Source: Clostridium grantii DSM 8605
Lineage (GTDB): Bacteria > Bacillota > Clostridia > Clostridiales > Clostridiaceae
Reading direction: 5' to 3'
Length of the DNA: 64,000 nucleotides
Assembly: GCF_900129965.1 (NCBI RefSeq)
Contig: NZ_FQXM01000004.1
Location: 1-64,000, forward strand
Positions 24,724 through 32,880 of this stretch are shown in pieces; position 1 is the first letter of the stretch; every line of letters starts with the position of its first letter. The notes beneath the pieces are model-generated. The model was not told the origin of the DNA and did no database searches. It saw only the letters and a list, made by a program, of their open reading frames with translations. A program made the translations under genes and the position numbers.

Positions 24724-26241
24724 ATGGATATTAAAAAAATGAATTTGAAAAATGAACTTTTATCTGGTTTAACCGTAGCTTTAGCTTTAGTTCCAGAAGC
24801 AGTGGCTTTTGCAATTGTTGCAGGAGTTGACCCTTTAGTGGGACTATATGCAGCTTTCTTTATAGGATTTATAACATCAACTTTTGGAGGAAGACCTGGA
24901 ATGATTTCCGGTGCAACGGGAGGACTTGCAGTTGTTATGATAGAGCTTGTATCAAGTCACGGTGTAGAATACTTATTTGCAGCAGTAATTTTAATGGGAA
25001 TTATACAAATTATTGTAGGCCTATTAAAGTGGGGTAAATTTATAAGAATAATTCCTCATCCAGTTATGCTAGGTTTTGTTAATGGTCTTGCCATAGTAAT
25101 TCTACTAGCTCAATTAAATCAATTTAAAGTAGCCGACTCTTCTGGTAATATACAATGGATGACAGGATCTTCTCTTTGGATAATGCTAGGTTTAGTTGCT
25201 TTAACTGTTGCAATTATTTACCTTGTACCAAAACTTACCAAAGCAATACCATCTTCTTTAGTAGCAATTGTAGTTGTATCTTTATTAGTAACACTATTAA
25301 ATATTGATACCAGAACTGTTGGTGATATTGCATCAGTTTCAGGAGGTTTACCAACTTTTAGTATACCTAATTTACCACTTAATTTTGAAACATTTATGAT
25401 CGTTTTACCTTATGCATTAATATTTGCAGCAGTGGGACTTATTGAATCATTATTAACTTTAACTTTAATTGATGAAATAACAGATACTCGTGGTAAAAGT
25501 AATAAAGAATGTGTTGGTCTTGGTGTAGCAAACATAGTAACTGGTTTCTTTGGAGGAATGGGTGGTTGTGCTATGATAGGCCAAAGTATGATAAATATTA
25601 ATTCAGGCGGTAAAAGAAGACTTTCAGGAATTTCTGCTTCTTTATTCTTATTAAGTTTCATTTTATTTGGTGGAAATCTTATTGACAACATTCCTATAGC
25701 TGCTTTAATTGGTGTTATGTTTGTGGTTGTTATCTCTACCTTTGAATGGAGTAGTTTTAAGCTTATTAGAAACATAAAAAAATCAGATGCTTTTATTATT
25801 GTATTAGTTTCTGGAATAACAGTTATTGAGGATTTAGCAGTTGCTGTTGTAGTAGGTGTAATTGTATCTTCATTAGTATTTGCATGGGAAAAAGGTAAAA
25901 ACATAGATGTTTATGAAGAAGTTGATGAAAAAGGAACTAAAATTTACAAGATACGTGGTGCTTTATTCTTTGGTTCTTCTCGTAATTTTCTTGAAGCTTT
26001 TGATGTAAAAAATGACCCTACAGATGTAATTATAGATTTTATGAATGCAAGAGTTTTTGATCACTCTGCCATTGATACTATAAATACCTTAACTGAAAAA
26101 TATAAAGCTCAAAATAAAAAGCTTCATTTAAGACATTTAAGTCAAGAGTGTTACGATTTTATAAAAGATTCAAATAATATTGTAGAAATAAATATAATTG
26201 AAGACCCAAAATACCATGTAGCATTAGATGAATTAGCATAA
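24724..26241 (+). CDS. SulP family anion transporter with STAS domain
   Basis: About 505 residues. Ten or more membrane helices (residues about 10-390) include the SulP signatures LTVALALVPEAVAFAIVAGVDPLVGLYAAF and SGATGGLAVVM. A cytoplasmic STAS domain (about 400-500) contains DVIIDFMNARVFDHSAIDTI. Family members carry sulfate, bicarbonate or other anions, and the substrate cannot be assigned. The ATG at 24724 lies 15 bases after AAGGAG, an unusually long gap; in-frame ATA and ATC codons fall at the ideal distance, and a longer frame begins at GTG 24676. It is monocistronic with its own terminator. Confidence 0.9.
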   Translation: MDIKKMNLKNELLSGLTVALALVPEAVAFAIVAGVDPLVGLYAAFFIGFITSTFGGRPGMISGATGGLAVVMIELVSSHGVEYLFAAVILMGIIQIIVGLLKWGKFIRIIPHPVMLGFVNGLAIVILLAQLNQFKVADSSGNIQWMTGSSLWIMLGLVALTVAIIYLVPKLTKAIPSSLVAIVVVSLLVTLLNIDTRTVGDIASVSGGLPTFSIPNLPLNFETFMIVLPYALIFAAVGLIESLLTLTLIDEITDTRGKSNKECVGLGVANIVTGFFGGMGGCAMIGQSMININSGGKRRLSGISASLFLLSFILFGGNLIDNIPIAALIGVMFVVVISTFEWSSFKLIRNIKKSDAFIIVLVSGITVIEDLAVAVVVGVIVSSLVFAWEKGKNIDVYEEVDEKGTKIYKIRGALFFGSSRNFLEAFDVKNDPTDVIIDFMNARVFDHSAIDTINTLTEKYKAQNKKLHLRHLSQECYDFIKDSNNIVEINIIEDPKYHVALDELA

Positions 26242-26249
26242 AATAAATA

Positions 26250-26284
26250 AAGGCCATTCCTTATAATAAGAAATGGCCTTTTTA
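26250..26284 (+). terminator. Rho-independent terminator of the SulP gene
   Basis: AAGGCCATT pairs with AATGGCCTT across a short loop and is followed by TTT and a second T-rich run. Confidence 0.88.
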
Positions 26285-26309
26285 GTTTTTATCAGGGAAT
26301 TGAGTTTTA

Positions 26310-26795
26310 TTAATATGAACTCATTTGTTTTACAATATCTAAGTATTTTTGTGATGCATCTGGACAAACTGATAATATGGAATCAACTACAAAATCTACA
26401 TTGCTATCATTAATTATTTTAGCATCGCAACCTTCATCATTTACTAGCCCTTCAGTATCTAATTCTTCATATATAGTTTTTACAATAGGTGCTTGCATTA
26501 CTTTATCACTTAATAAGCAATTTTCCGAAAAATAAAGTACATTTTCTATTACTTTAAATTCACCATAAGTGTACTCTTTTTTAAGGGTTTTTGTATTATC
26601 TTTATTTTTGGTATCGTGCATTATATGCTCAACATGATTTAAATTAAAACAATACGTTGGTTCTTTTCTCTTTAAAACTCCTCTTAAATCTAAATCTAAT
26701 AATCTTTCTTTAATATGTTCAGAAAATTCTTCTCCAAATTCTTCAATAAACATTTTCATTGACACTGTCTTCTTAATATTATACTTTTTCTTCAA
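26310..26795 (-). CDS. Unrecognised 161-residue protein
   Basis: Soluble protein starting from TTG, with a GGGAG site about ten bases upstream; an ATG at residue 13 is an alternative. Five Cys residues are spread over the chain (TYCFNL, SENCLL, DEGCDA, LSVCPD), with no metal-binding pattern I recognise. The N-terminal third is charged and helical. It sits downstream of a 320-bp gap containing a leader-type terminator. Function unknown. Confidence 0.55.
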   Translation of the reverse strand: MKKKYNIKKTVSMKMFIEEFGEEFSEHIKERLLDLDLRGVLKRKEPTYCFNLNHVEHIMHDTKNKDNTKTLKKEYTYGEFKVIENVLYFSENCLLSDKVMQAPIVKTIYEELDTEGLVNDEGCDAKIINDSNVDFVVDSILSVCPDASQKYLDIVKQMSSY

Positions 26796-27090
26796 TTAAT
26801 TCATTCTCCCTTATATTTGATCACCTAAAATAGCACTTTATATTACGGCTATTTATTGAGAGCCCTTAGCTCTCTTGGCGTATAGAAACATATATTTTTT
26901 ATAGAAATCATTATAATAACAACCTTAAATGTTGAAAAAATCACCTAATAAGGTGACGATGCTTCAACACTATGGTAATGAACCCATATACTTTATATTA
27001 TTACACATATTATAAAAATAATACTTCCTATATATATTATACCACAACTACTTAATAAAACGAAATCTACATTTACAATATTATTTTAAA
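26796..27090. other. Gene-free stretch with two hairpins
   Basis: It contains GAGAGC-cctta-GCTCTC near 26858-26875 and the stronger structure at 26931-26968. The rest is AT-rich with no ORF. It lies upstream of the 161-residue gene and may be its leader. Confidence 0.45.
26931..26968 (-). terminator. Nested hairpin with T-run, possible attenuator upstream of 26795
   Basis: On the minus strand TCACCT-tatt-AGGTGA is followed directly by six T residues. The outer arms TTCAAC and GTTGAA can pair around it. It lies 140 bases before the 161-residue gene in the same direction and well after the CotH terminator, so it could end a short leader RNA. Confidence 0.5.
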
Positions 27091-27118
27091 TAAAAAAGGA
27101 TGCAAAAGCGCATCCTTA
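27091..27118 (-). terminator. Rho-independent terminator overlapping the CotH stop codon
   Basis: AAGGATGC pairs with GCATCCTT across a short loop, then a T-run on the minus strand. The stem includes the TAA of the CotH gene. Confidence 0.8.
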
Positions 27119-28864
27119 GTGTTTTTTTGATAAATATAAACTTGTTCCAATAATTACAACTACCATTGATAAAAATATAATGATATTTGTTGTGCTGATA
27201 GTACTACTTTCCTCAACTATAACTTCTTTATTTACTGCCTCATCTTGCATACCTTGTTGCTTTGATTGCATCTGTCCATCTACAGTTTCAGGCATTTCAC
27301 CTTCTCCCACTTCAGGCATTTCTGGCATTTGGCCTTCTACTCCATCAGGTATTGCAGGAATTTCTCCATCCACGGTTTCAGTCATGGCTGGCATTTCTCC
27401 ATCTACTACTCCAGGACCTGCCGGTCTCTCACCTTCTATACCCTCAGGTCTTGCAGGTCTTTCTCCATCTACTAGTTCAGGCATTTCTCCAGAAACACCT
27501 TCACCAGTTCCCTGGTTCATACCCGGTTGCATTTGGCCCATTCCACCTGATGATCCAGAACCTGAATTACCCTCTCCATTATTTGTACTTGCAATTTCTC
27601 CTGAAAGTTGCTGAGCTACATTATCCACTCTTTTTTCTACAAAACTTAATATACTTAAGTTATTGCCTTCATCTTGAAACAAAGCTGTTTCAAACTCATT
27701 ATAAGTGTAAAAAGAAGATGGATCTGTTTCAACATAACTCTTAATCATTTCATAAACTGACAATAATTTTTCGTTTATATTATCTTCTGCTAGATACCCT
27801 TCAGATAGAATTTCAAGATATTCATGATATTGCTCTACATATTCTTCATTCTTGAAAATCGCTTCTATCAAGGGATAATTTGACATTGCACCTTTTACAG
27901 GTTCGTCAATTAAAAATTCAGTTGCTTCCAAATCCGTTAAACTTGACCCTGGAAATCCATTGAAAATCATATTCAAATCCCAAGAAATCCATTCAAAAAT
28001 CCCCTCGTTATTGTAAAGATAATAATTATGGTACATCGCACCTTGATAGCTGTCTGGATGCACTGTCATGGTACTAATTGCTAAATACTTTAAGAAGGAG
28101 TCAACATTAAAAATAGAATCTAAATTTCCACCATCCTCAATTGTTTTTAAAAGCTCTACCAAAGTTTCATTATCATATTCGTCCATATTTTCCGGGAACA
28201 TTCCAGTATAATCCATACCATTATCAGAAATATACGCTAAGTCTGAACCTACTCCCAAATCTGGCTTGTACAATTCTCCTGAATCATTACCAAAGTTATC
28301 AACTAAAAAAGAATCATTTACTTGCTCTACTGCTAAATATAATCCATAGTATTCTCCATTAATAGACACCGCCGCATAAGTTGTTCTTGAAGAAACCGCA
28401 TCCAACTCATCTAGCATTTCATAACCTAAATATTCTGCCATGTAAGAAGGATCCATAAATATATTGTTAAGATTTATTTTAGTTATACCTAAGAAATCTT
28501 GTCCTTCAAGATAATAATTAAAATCAATTTTAAAACTAAATCTATCACTATCTGAACTTGCCACATCTCTTAAACTTGAGTTTCCTTTTGGTCTTATACC
28601 AATATCACTAAATGTGTAACCATTATAAGTTATATCTGCCATAACCATTTCTTCTTCAGTGGCATTAGTCAGCATTTCTTGATATACATCTTCATCAATT
28701 TCAATATTGACCTCTACAACTTCATCATGAGGAAATATAATGCTATCCACAGAATTATCACTATTAAAAGAAAATGTGCTAATGGCATCAATTGGTAACA
28801 AATCTGCCGTAATTAATACAATCACTAATACAATGATTGCTACTAAACTTTTAACCCATTTCAT
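27116..28864 (-). CDS. CotH kinase family protein with repeat-rich C-terminus and TM anchor
   Basis: About 582 residues. An N-terminal hydrophobic segment (VKSLVAIIVLVIVLITADLL) is followed by the CotH domain (about 45-400): DIGIRPKGNSSLRDV, YLAVEQVNDSFLV and EWISWDLNMIFNG. Characterised CotH proteins are atypical kinases that phosphorylate spore coat proteins. A low-complexity tail (about 430-555) has degenerate acidic Pro-rich units of the form G-E-[MR]-P. A final membrane helix (IIIFLSMVVVIIGTSLYLS) with KKH ends the protein. The ATG at 28864 follows GAAGGTG. It is last in an operon with DUF4956 and a VTC-domain protein, a recurring but poorly understood combination. Confidence 0.88.
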   Translation of the reverse strand: MKWVKSLVAIIVLVIVLITADLLPIDAISTFSFNSDNSVDSIIFPHDEVVEVNIEIDEDVYQEMLTNATEEEMVMADITYNGYTFSDIGIRPKGNSSLRDVASSDSDRFSFKIDFNYYLEGQDFLGITKINLNNIFMDPSYMAEYLGYEMLDELDAVSSRTTYAAVSINGEYYGLYLAVEQVNDSFLVDNFGNDSGELYKPDLGVGSDLAYISDNGMDYTGMFPENMDEYDNETLVELLKTIEDGGNLDSIFNVDSFLKYLAISTMTVHPDSYQGAMYHNYYLYNNEGIFEWISWDLNMIFNGFPGSSLTDLEATEFLIDEPVKGAMSNYPLIEAIFKNEEYVEQYHEYLEILSEGYLAEDNINEKLLSVYEMIKSYVETDPSSFYTYNEFETALFQDEGNNLSILSFVEKRVDNVAQQLSGEIASTNNGEGNSGSGSSGGMGQMQPGMNQGTGEGVSGEMPELVDGERPARPEGIEGERPAGPGVVDGEMPAMTETVDGEIPAIPDGVEGQMPEMPEVGEGEMPETVDGQMQSKQQGMQDEAVNKEVIVEESSTISTTNIIIFLSMVVVIIGTSLYLSKKH

Positions 28865-28879
28865 CAAAACACCTTCTAT

Positions 28880-29548
28880 CTAACAAGAATATTCGCTGCT
28901 ACTTACCAACATTGCATGAGTAACTGATTCTATACTTTTTAAATCATTTACAAAACTTATTTCTTCACCTTTTAATCTTAATTCTATTGTTAATTCAATT
29001 TGAGAACTATCAACTGTTTTTGATTTTACAAAATACTTTGCTACCTTTGATTTAATACTGTTGATAACTTCAGTTTCATCAGCTTGATTAGAAAAATTAA
29101 CTAATAAAATATATGGAGTTTCGCTTTTTAAATTCAAATTAAATATATAAAGAATTGTTCCTATTACAAAAGCACCAATCGTTGCAAGTAAAAAGAAACC
29201 AGCTCCAGTAACAATACCAGATGCAATTGCCCAAAACATAAATACTATATCCATAGGATCTTTAATAGCCGCTCTGAAACGAACAATACTTAAAGCACCT
29301 ACCATACCTAATGATAAAACAACATTTGAAGTAACCGCCATAATCACTAGTGCAGTAATCATAGTCATCATTACTAAAGACATATTAAAACTTTTTGTGT
29401 AAACAACACTTTGATAAGTTTTCTTGTATACTTGAAAAATAAATAAACCTATTACGAATGATAATAATAACGTAACACCAATGTTTAATGCTGATAAACT
29501 ACTTGTACCCTCTAAAAAACTATCTTTAAAAATATCTTGAAATGACAT
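28880..29548 (-). CDS. DUF4956 membrane protein
   Basis: A 222-residue protein with four or five membrane helices (residues about 18-140), including LGMVGALSIVRFRAAIKDPMDIVFMFWAIASGI, the hallmark conserved block. A soluble C-terminal domain of about 80 residues with a ferredoxin-like alternation follows (LLVNFSNQADETEVINSIKSKV). TAGGAGG precedes the ATG. It lies 15 bp before the CotH gene and 11 bp after the VTC-domain gene. DUF4956 typically accompanies VTC-type proteins; function unknown, possibly a membrane channel or anchor for the polymer-making partner. Confidence 0.85.
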   Translation of the reverse strand: MSFQDIFKDSFLEGTSSLSALNIGVTLLLSFVIGLFIFQVYKKTYQSVVYTKSFNMSLVMMTMITALVIMAVTSNVVLSLGMVGALSIVRFRAAIKDPMDIVFMFWAIASGIVTGAGFFLLATIGAFVIGTILYIFNLNLKSETPYILLVNFSNQADETEVINSIKSKVAKYFVKSKTVDSSQIELTIELRLKGEEISFVNDLKSIESVTHAMLVSSSEYSC

Positions 29549-29559
29549 AAATATTCCTC

Positions 29560-30255
29560 CTAAAATTTATAATTATATTTTCTTGAATAAACGTATTTTG
29601 ATGACGATGATGCCATTACTTGTCCAGATTCAATAAGTGTTTTTATATGATCTGGCATAACTCCATTAAATTTAATTTCTAATATGTTTTCATTTATACC
29701 TAAAGCTGGTACATAATTGATGTTGTCCTTAAATATATTCACTTGATTCATAGATGTTTTTATATTTGTATCAAAGGTAATCCTTAAATCACCTACTGGA
29801 TGAATAAAAGCTATTCTGTTGTATCTAACAATTACTTTTGGTTTAATTAAACCATTAGATAGTTCAAAGTAGAAATCTTTATATAAATCTTCTTTTTTCT
29901 CCATTAGAAATTCAAAGTTTCCACTATAAATTTCCTTAACCTCTGCCTCTGTTAAATTACCTGATGCTTTCATTGTCATTTGATGTACTTTTGATTTTCT
30001 TTCAAGCTTTAAAAAACTTGTATCATCATTATAGAAACGAATTCTATATTTATGCCTTATAGCATCACCATTTAACTTTTCTGCATAAGCCTTATTATTA
30101 TAATCATCAAAATATACACTTGCAATACTATATCCTTCATCTGGACAATTTTTGTCTTTTTTTAACACTTTACTTAATCTGTTTTTTAAAACCAAACAAT
30201 CCAAATCACTAATTGTATACTTCAATTCATGTCTTTTAGCTTTCAACAATTCCAT
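29560..30255 (-). CDS. VTC-domain polyphosphate polymerase family protein
   Basis: A 231-residue protein with the VTC tunnel-fold pattern: an N-terminal RHELKYTIS strand, IASVYFDDYNNKAYAEKL, RHKYRIRFYND, FLKLERKSK, PKVIVRYNRIAF, LRITFDTNIK and a late ILEIKFNG strand. The alternating Arg/Lys and Glu side chains are those that line the polyphosphate/ATP tunnel of eukaryotic Vtc4. It is the first gene of the operon with DUF4956 and CotH. Polyphosphate synthesis is a family-based inference; substrates in bacteria are not settled. GAGGGGAGGG precedes the ATG. Confidence 0.85.
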   Translation of the reverse strand: MELLKAKRHELKYTISDLDCLVLKNRLSKVLKKDKNCPDEGYSIASVYFDDYNNKAYAEKLNGDAIRHKYRIRFYNDDTSFLKLERKSKVHQMTMKASGNLTEAEVKEIYSGNFEFLMEKKEDLYKDFYFELSNGLIKPKVIVRYNRIAFIHPVGDLRITFDTNIKTSMNQVNIFKDNINYVPALGINENILEIKFNGVMPDHIKTLIESGQVMASSSSKYVYSRKYNYKF

Positions 30256-30282
30256 CTTTTGCCCTCCCCTCTTATGTGTTAT

Positions 30283-30320
30283 GTTAAATATACATTAAGT
30301 TTGTCACAACAATATCACAG
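30283..30320. promoter_or_regulatory. Repeated 38-bp box, copy 1 (possible response-regulator site)
   Basis: This matches copy 2 at 33 of 38 positions. Both hold T[GA]TCACA half-sites repeated at 11-bp spacing (TGTCACA-N4-TATCACA), the geometry used by OmpR/PhoB-family regulators. This copy lies about 30 bp upstream of the VTC-domain gene. Confidence 0.6.
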
Positions 30321-30405
30321 TTTTAGTTGTTTTTAAAATATTAATTAAAATTTAATTATATTTTTCATAATAATTTCTGAGAATTGCTTGTTTTCTTACT
30401 GTTAT

Positions 30406-30443
30406 ATTAAATATAAGTTAAGTTTGTCACAGTAATATCACAG
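30406..30443. promoter_or_regulatory. Repeated 38-bp box, copy 2 (possible response-regulator site)
   Basis: Second copy of the TTAAGTTTGTCACA-N2-AATATCACAG box, 123 bp from the first and about 120 bp upstream of the response-regulator gene. The pair sits in the 308-bp gap between the divergent VTC operon and the two-component operon, the only other notable content of which is AT-rich promoter-like sequence. Confidence 0.6.
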
Positions 30444-30563
30444 GATTAATTTTTCTTATTGTGGTTAATGTAATATAGATGTAACATATATATTGTAAGA
30501 TAAAGTTACAATTTTATAGTAAATACTTAATTTAAATTCTTACTAACCGGGGGTTTTTGTTTT

Positions 30564-31235
30564 ATGAAAAAAAAGATTCTTATAGCAGACGATGAAATGA
30601 GAATGAGAATATTAATATCAGATTTTTTAATTAATGAAGGTTATGAAATTATAGAGGCATCTGATGGTAAAGAAGCTTTAGAAAAATTTACAAATGAGCC
30701 AACAATACATCTTGTAATTCTAGATATAATGATGCCTTATCTAACCGGATGGGAAGTTTGTGAGGAAATCAGAAAAATAAGTAAGGTTCCTATAATCATG
30801 CTTACAGCTAAAAACGCAGAAAACGATGAGTTATTTGGTTTTAAAAAAGGAACTGACGAGTATATAAAAAAACCTTTTAGTCCTTCAATTTTAGTTGCTC
30901 GAGTTAATGCACTAATGGATAGAACTTATGGTGATAGTAATTTGCTTATAAAAGATTGCCTAACAATTGATACGGAGAAACATATAGTTAAATCCCAAGG
31001 AGATACAATCGATCTAAGTATTACTGAGTATAAATTATTACTTTATATGATAGATAATGAGAATAGCGTACTTTCAAGAGAACAACTTATAAGTAAGGTT
31101 TGGGGATATGACTATGACGGAACTGATAGAACTGTAGATACTCATATTAATAGACTTAGAATAAAGCTAAAAGAATCCGGGGATTATGTAAAAACTGTTA
31201 GAGGTTATGGATATAAATTTGAGGTGATAAAATGA
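30564..31235 (+). CDS. Response regulator, OmpR/PhoB family
   Basis: A 223-residue regulator. Receiver: KILIADDEMRMRIL acidic pair, phospho-Asp in LVILDIMMPYLTGWEV, PIIMLTAKNAENDE, and Lys in YIKKPFSPSIL. Winged helix: LSITEYKLLLYMIDNENSVLSREQ, RTVDTHINRLRIKL, VRGYGYKFE. Its stop overlaps the kinase start by four bases (ATGA). The ribosome binding region is CCGGGGG, 12 bases before ATG. Divergence from the VTC/DUF4956/CotH operon across a repeated half-site box makes that operon its likely target. Confidence 0.92.
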   Translation: MKKKILIADDEMRMRILISDFLINEGYEIIEASDGKEALEKFTNEPTIHLVILDIMMPYLTGWEVCEEIRKISKVPIIMLTAKNAENDELFGFKKGTDEYIKKPFSPSILVARVNALMDRTYGDSNLLIKDCLTIDTEKHIVKSQGDTIDLSITEYKLLLYMIDNENSVLSREQLISKVWGYDYDGTDRTVDTHINRLRIKLKESGDYVKTVRGYGYKFEVIK

Positions 31236-32758
31236 ATTCCATAAAAAAGAAACTTTTTCTTCAAATAGGTTCGCTAATTGTTTTTCTAGTAATTCTTTTA
31301 CTACTAGCTAATACTCTATTATTGGAATCTTATTATACTTATAAACAAAAAAACAAATTAGTAGATTATTACGCTACTATTAATTCAATGGATTCAACTG
31401 ATTATGATGATAACTTATTGGATTTTCTTGCTATTGAAAGTGCTTCAAATGTAGATATATTAGTTATGGGCAGTACCGGCGATGTACTTTATGCCTCTAA
31501 TAGTTTTTTAGCTGATAAAAGATTACTAGATGAACTAATGAATCTTATGAGTATTAATATGACAAACTTTGCCCCAGTTACTCAGACCCCTATTAATATT
31601 CACCCTGCACCTAGTCCTAAAAATCAAATTACAAAATCCGAGAAAATTGATGATAAAACCAGTTTTGTTTGGGCTAGCGACCCTCTTTTATCTAATACAA
31701 ATCTTTTACTATTCGGAACTTTAGATAACGGAAATTTAATTGAATTAAGACTTCCTATTGCAGCAATAAAAACTAACATCAAAGTATCCAATGATTTTTT
31801 ATTGATTATTGGTTTGATAGTCTTTGCTATCTCAATGATATTTGCATATGTTGTTTCAAATTATTTTACAAAACCTATAACAGCAATGAATGATGTAACC
31901 AAACGTTTAAAACATCTGGATTTTGATACTTCATGCGAAGTTATTTCAAATGATGAGATTGGGCAGTTAGCCGACAGTATAAATAAAATGTCTTTGGCTT
32001 TATCCTCAACTATAACATCTTTAAACTTTAAAAATACTCAACTGGAAAAGGAAATTCAAGAAAAAAATAGATTGGATGAAAAAAGACGTACTCTTCTTAA
32101 TAACGTATCCCATGAATTAAAAACTCCATTGTCTTTAATGCAGGGTTATGCAGAAGGTCTAAAGCTTAATGTAATTAAAAATAAAGAAAAATCAGATTTT
32201 TATTGTGATGTTATCATTGACGAATCTATAAAAATGAATAGATTAGTTGAAAGTCTTTTAAATATTGATCAAATGGAATTTGGCGATAACATATTGCACA
32301 AATCTACTTTTGAGATAAATGAATTTATTGTTCAAACACTAGATAAATACAACAAAATATTTCAAGATAAAAGTATACTTTTTACTATTAATACAATTGC
32401 GCCCATAGAAGTTATTGGCGATGCTTTTATGATTGAAAGAGTATTTGAAAACTATATAACTAATGCTATTAATTATGTTGATGAAAATCTTGAAATTTCA
32501 GTTAGACTTTTTAAATTAAATAATACCATTAAAGTTGAAGTTTTTAATACCTGTGAAATCATTGATGAGAAAGATTTGGATAAAATATGGGATTCCTTTT
32601 ATAAATTAGATAAAGCGCGTTCTAGAGAAAAAGGTGGCCATGGCTTAGGTTTATCCATTGTAAAAGCCATTCAGGAGGCTCATGGAAATAGTTATGGAGC
32701 TAAAAACGTACCTACGGGTATATGCTTTTGGTTTGAAATTGATATAAATCGAACTTAA
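31232..32758 (+). CDS. Sensor histidine kinase with extracytoplasmic domain and HAMP
   Basis: A 508-residue kinase. Two membrane helices (about 10-30 and 188-208) enclose an extracytoplasmic domain of about 155 residues. HAMP follows (FTKPITAMNDVTKRLKHLDF), then the HisKA helix LLNNVSHELKTPLSLMQGYAEG with the phospho-His. The HATPase boxes are YITNAINYV (N), VEVFNTCEIIDEKDL (degenerate G1), and KGGHGLGLSIVKAI (G2). It overlaps the response-regulator gene. The signal is unknown. Confidence 0.92.
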   Translation: MNSIKKKLFLQIGSLIVFLVILLLLANTLLLESYYTYKQKNKLVDYYATINSMDSTDYDDNLLDFLAIESASNVDILVMGSTGDVLYASNSFLADKRLLDELMNLMSINMTNFAPVTQTPINIHPAPSPKNQITKSEKIDDKTSFVWASDPLLSNTNLLLFGTLDNGNLIELRLPIAAIKTNIKVSNDFLLIIGLIVFAISMIFAYVVSNYFTKPITAMNDVTKRLKHLDFDTSCEVISNDEIGQLADSINKMSLALSSTITSLNFKNTQLEKEIQEKNRLDEKRRTLLNNVSHELKTPLSLMQGYAEGLKLNVIKNKEKSDFYCDVIIDESIKMNRLVESLLNIDQMEFGDNILHKSTFEINEFIVQTLDKYNKIFQDKSILFTINTIAPIEVIGDAFMIERVFENYITNAINYVDENLEISVRLFKLNNTIKVEVFNTCEIIDEKDLDKIWDSFYKLDKARSREKGGHGLGLSIVKAIQEAHGNSYGAKNVPTGICFWFEIDINRT

Positions 32759-32799
32759 TTTAAACCCTAATCTTCACAATTTTGTTATACTTGTACAAA

Positions 32800-32835
32800 A
32801 ATAAGACAGTAAGCTTAAACTTACTGTCTTATTTA
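32800..32835. terminator. Bidirectional terminator between kinase and HAD phosphatase genes
   Basis: A 13-bp perfect stem ATAAGACAGTAAG/CTTACTGTCTTAT with a T/A-rich flank on both sides, placed between two converging genes. Confidence 0.8.
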
Positions 32836-32880
32836 ATATACTTTTATCTTTTAATTTATTGTTTAAAGATTATAAAAATT

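Noticed and set aside
27180..27744. Long plus-strand ORFs opposite the CotH tail, rich in Pro/Ser and in Leu/His.
   Set aside because: They mirror the repetitive minus-strand coding sequence, have no ribosome binding sites and overlap each other in different frames.
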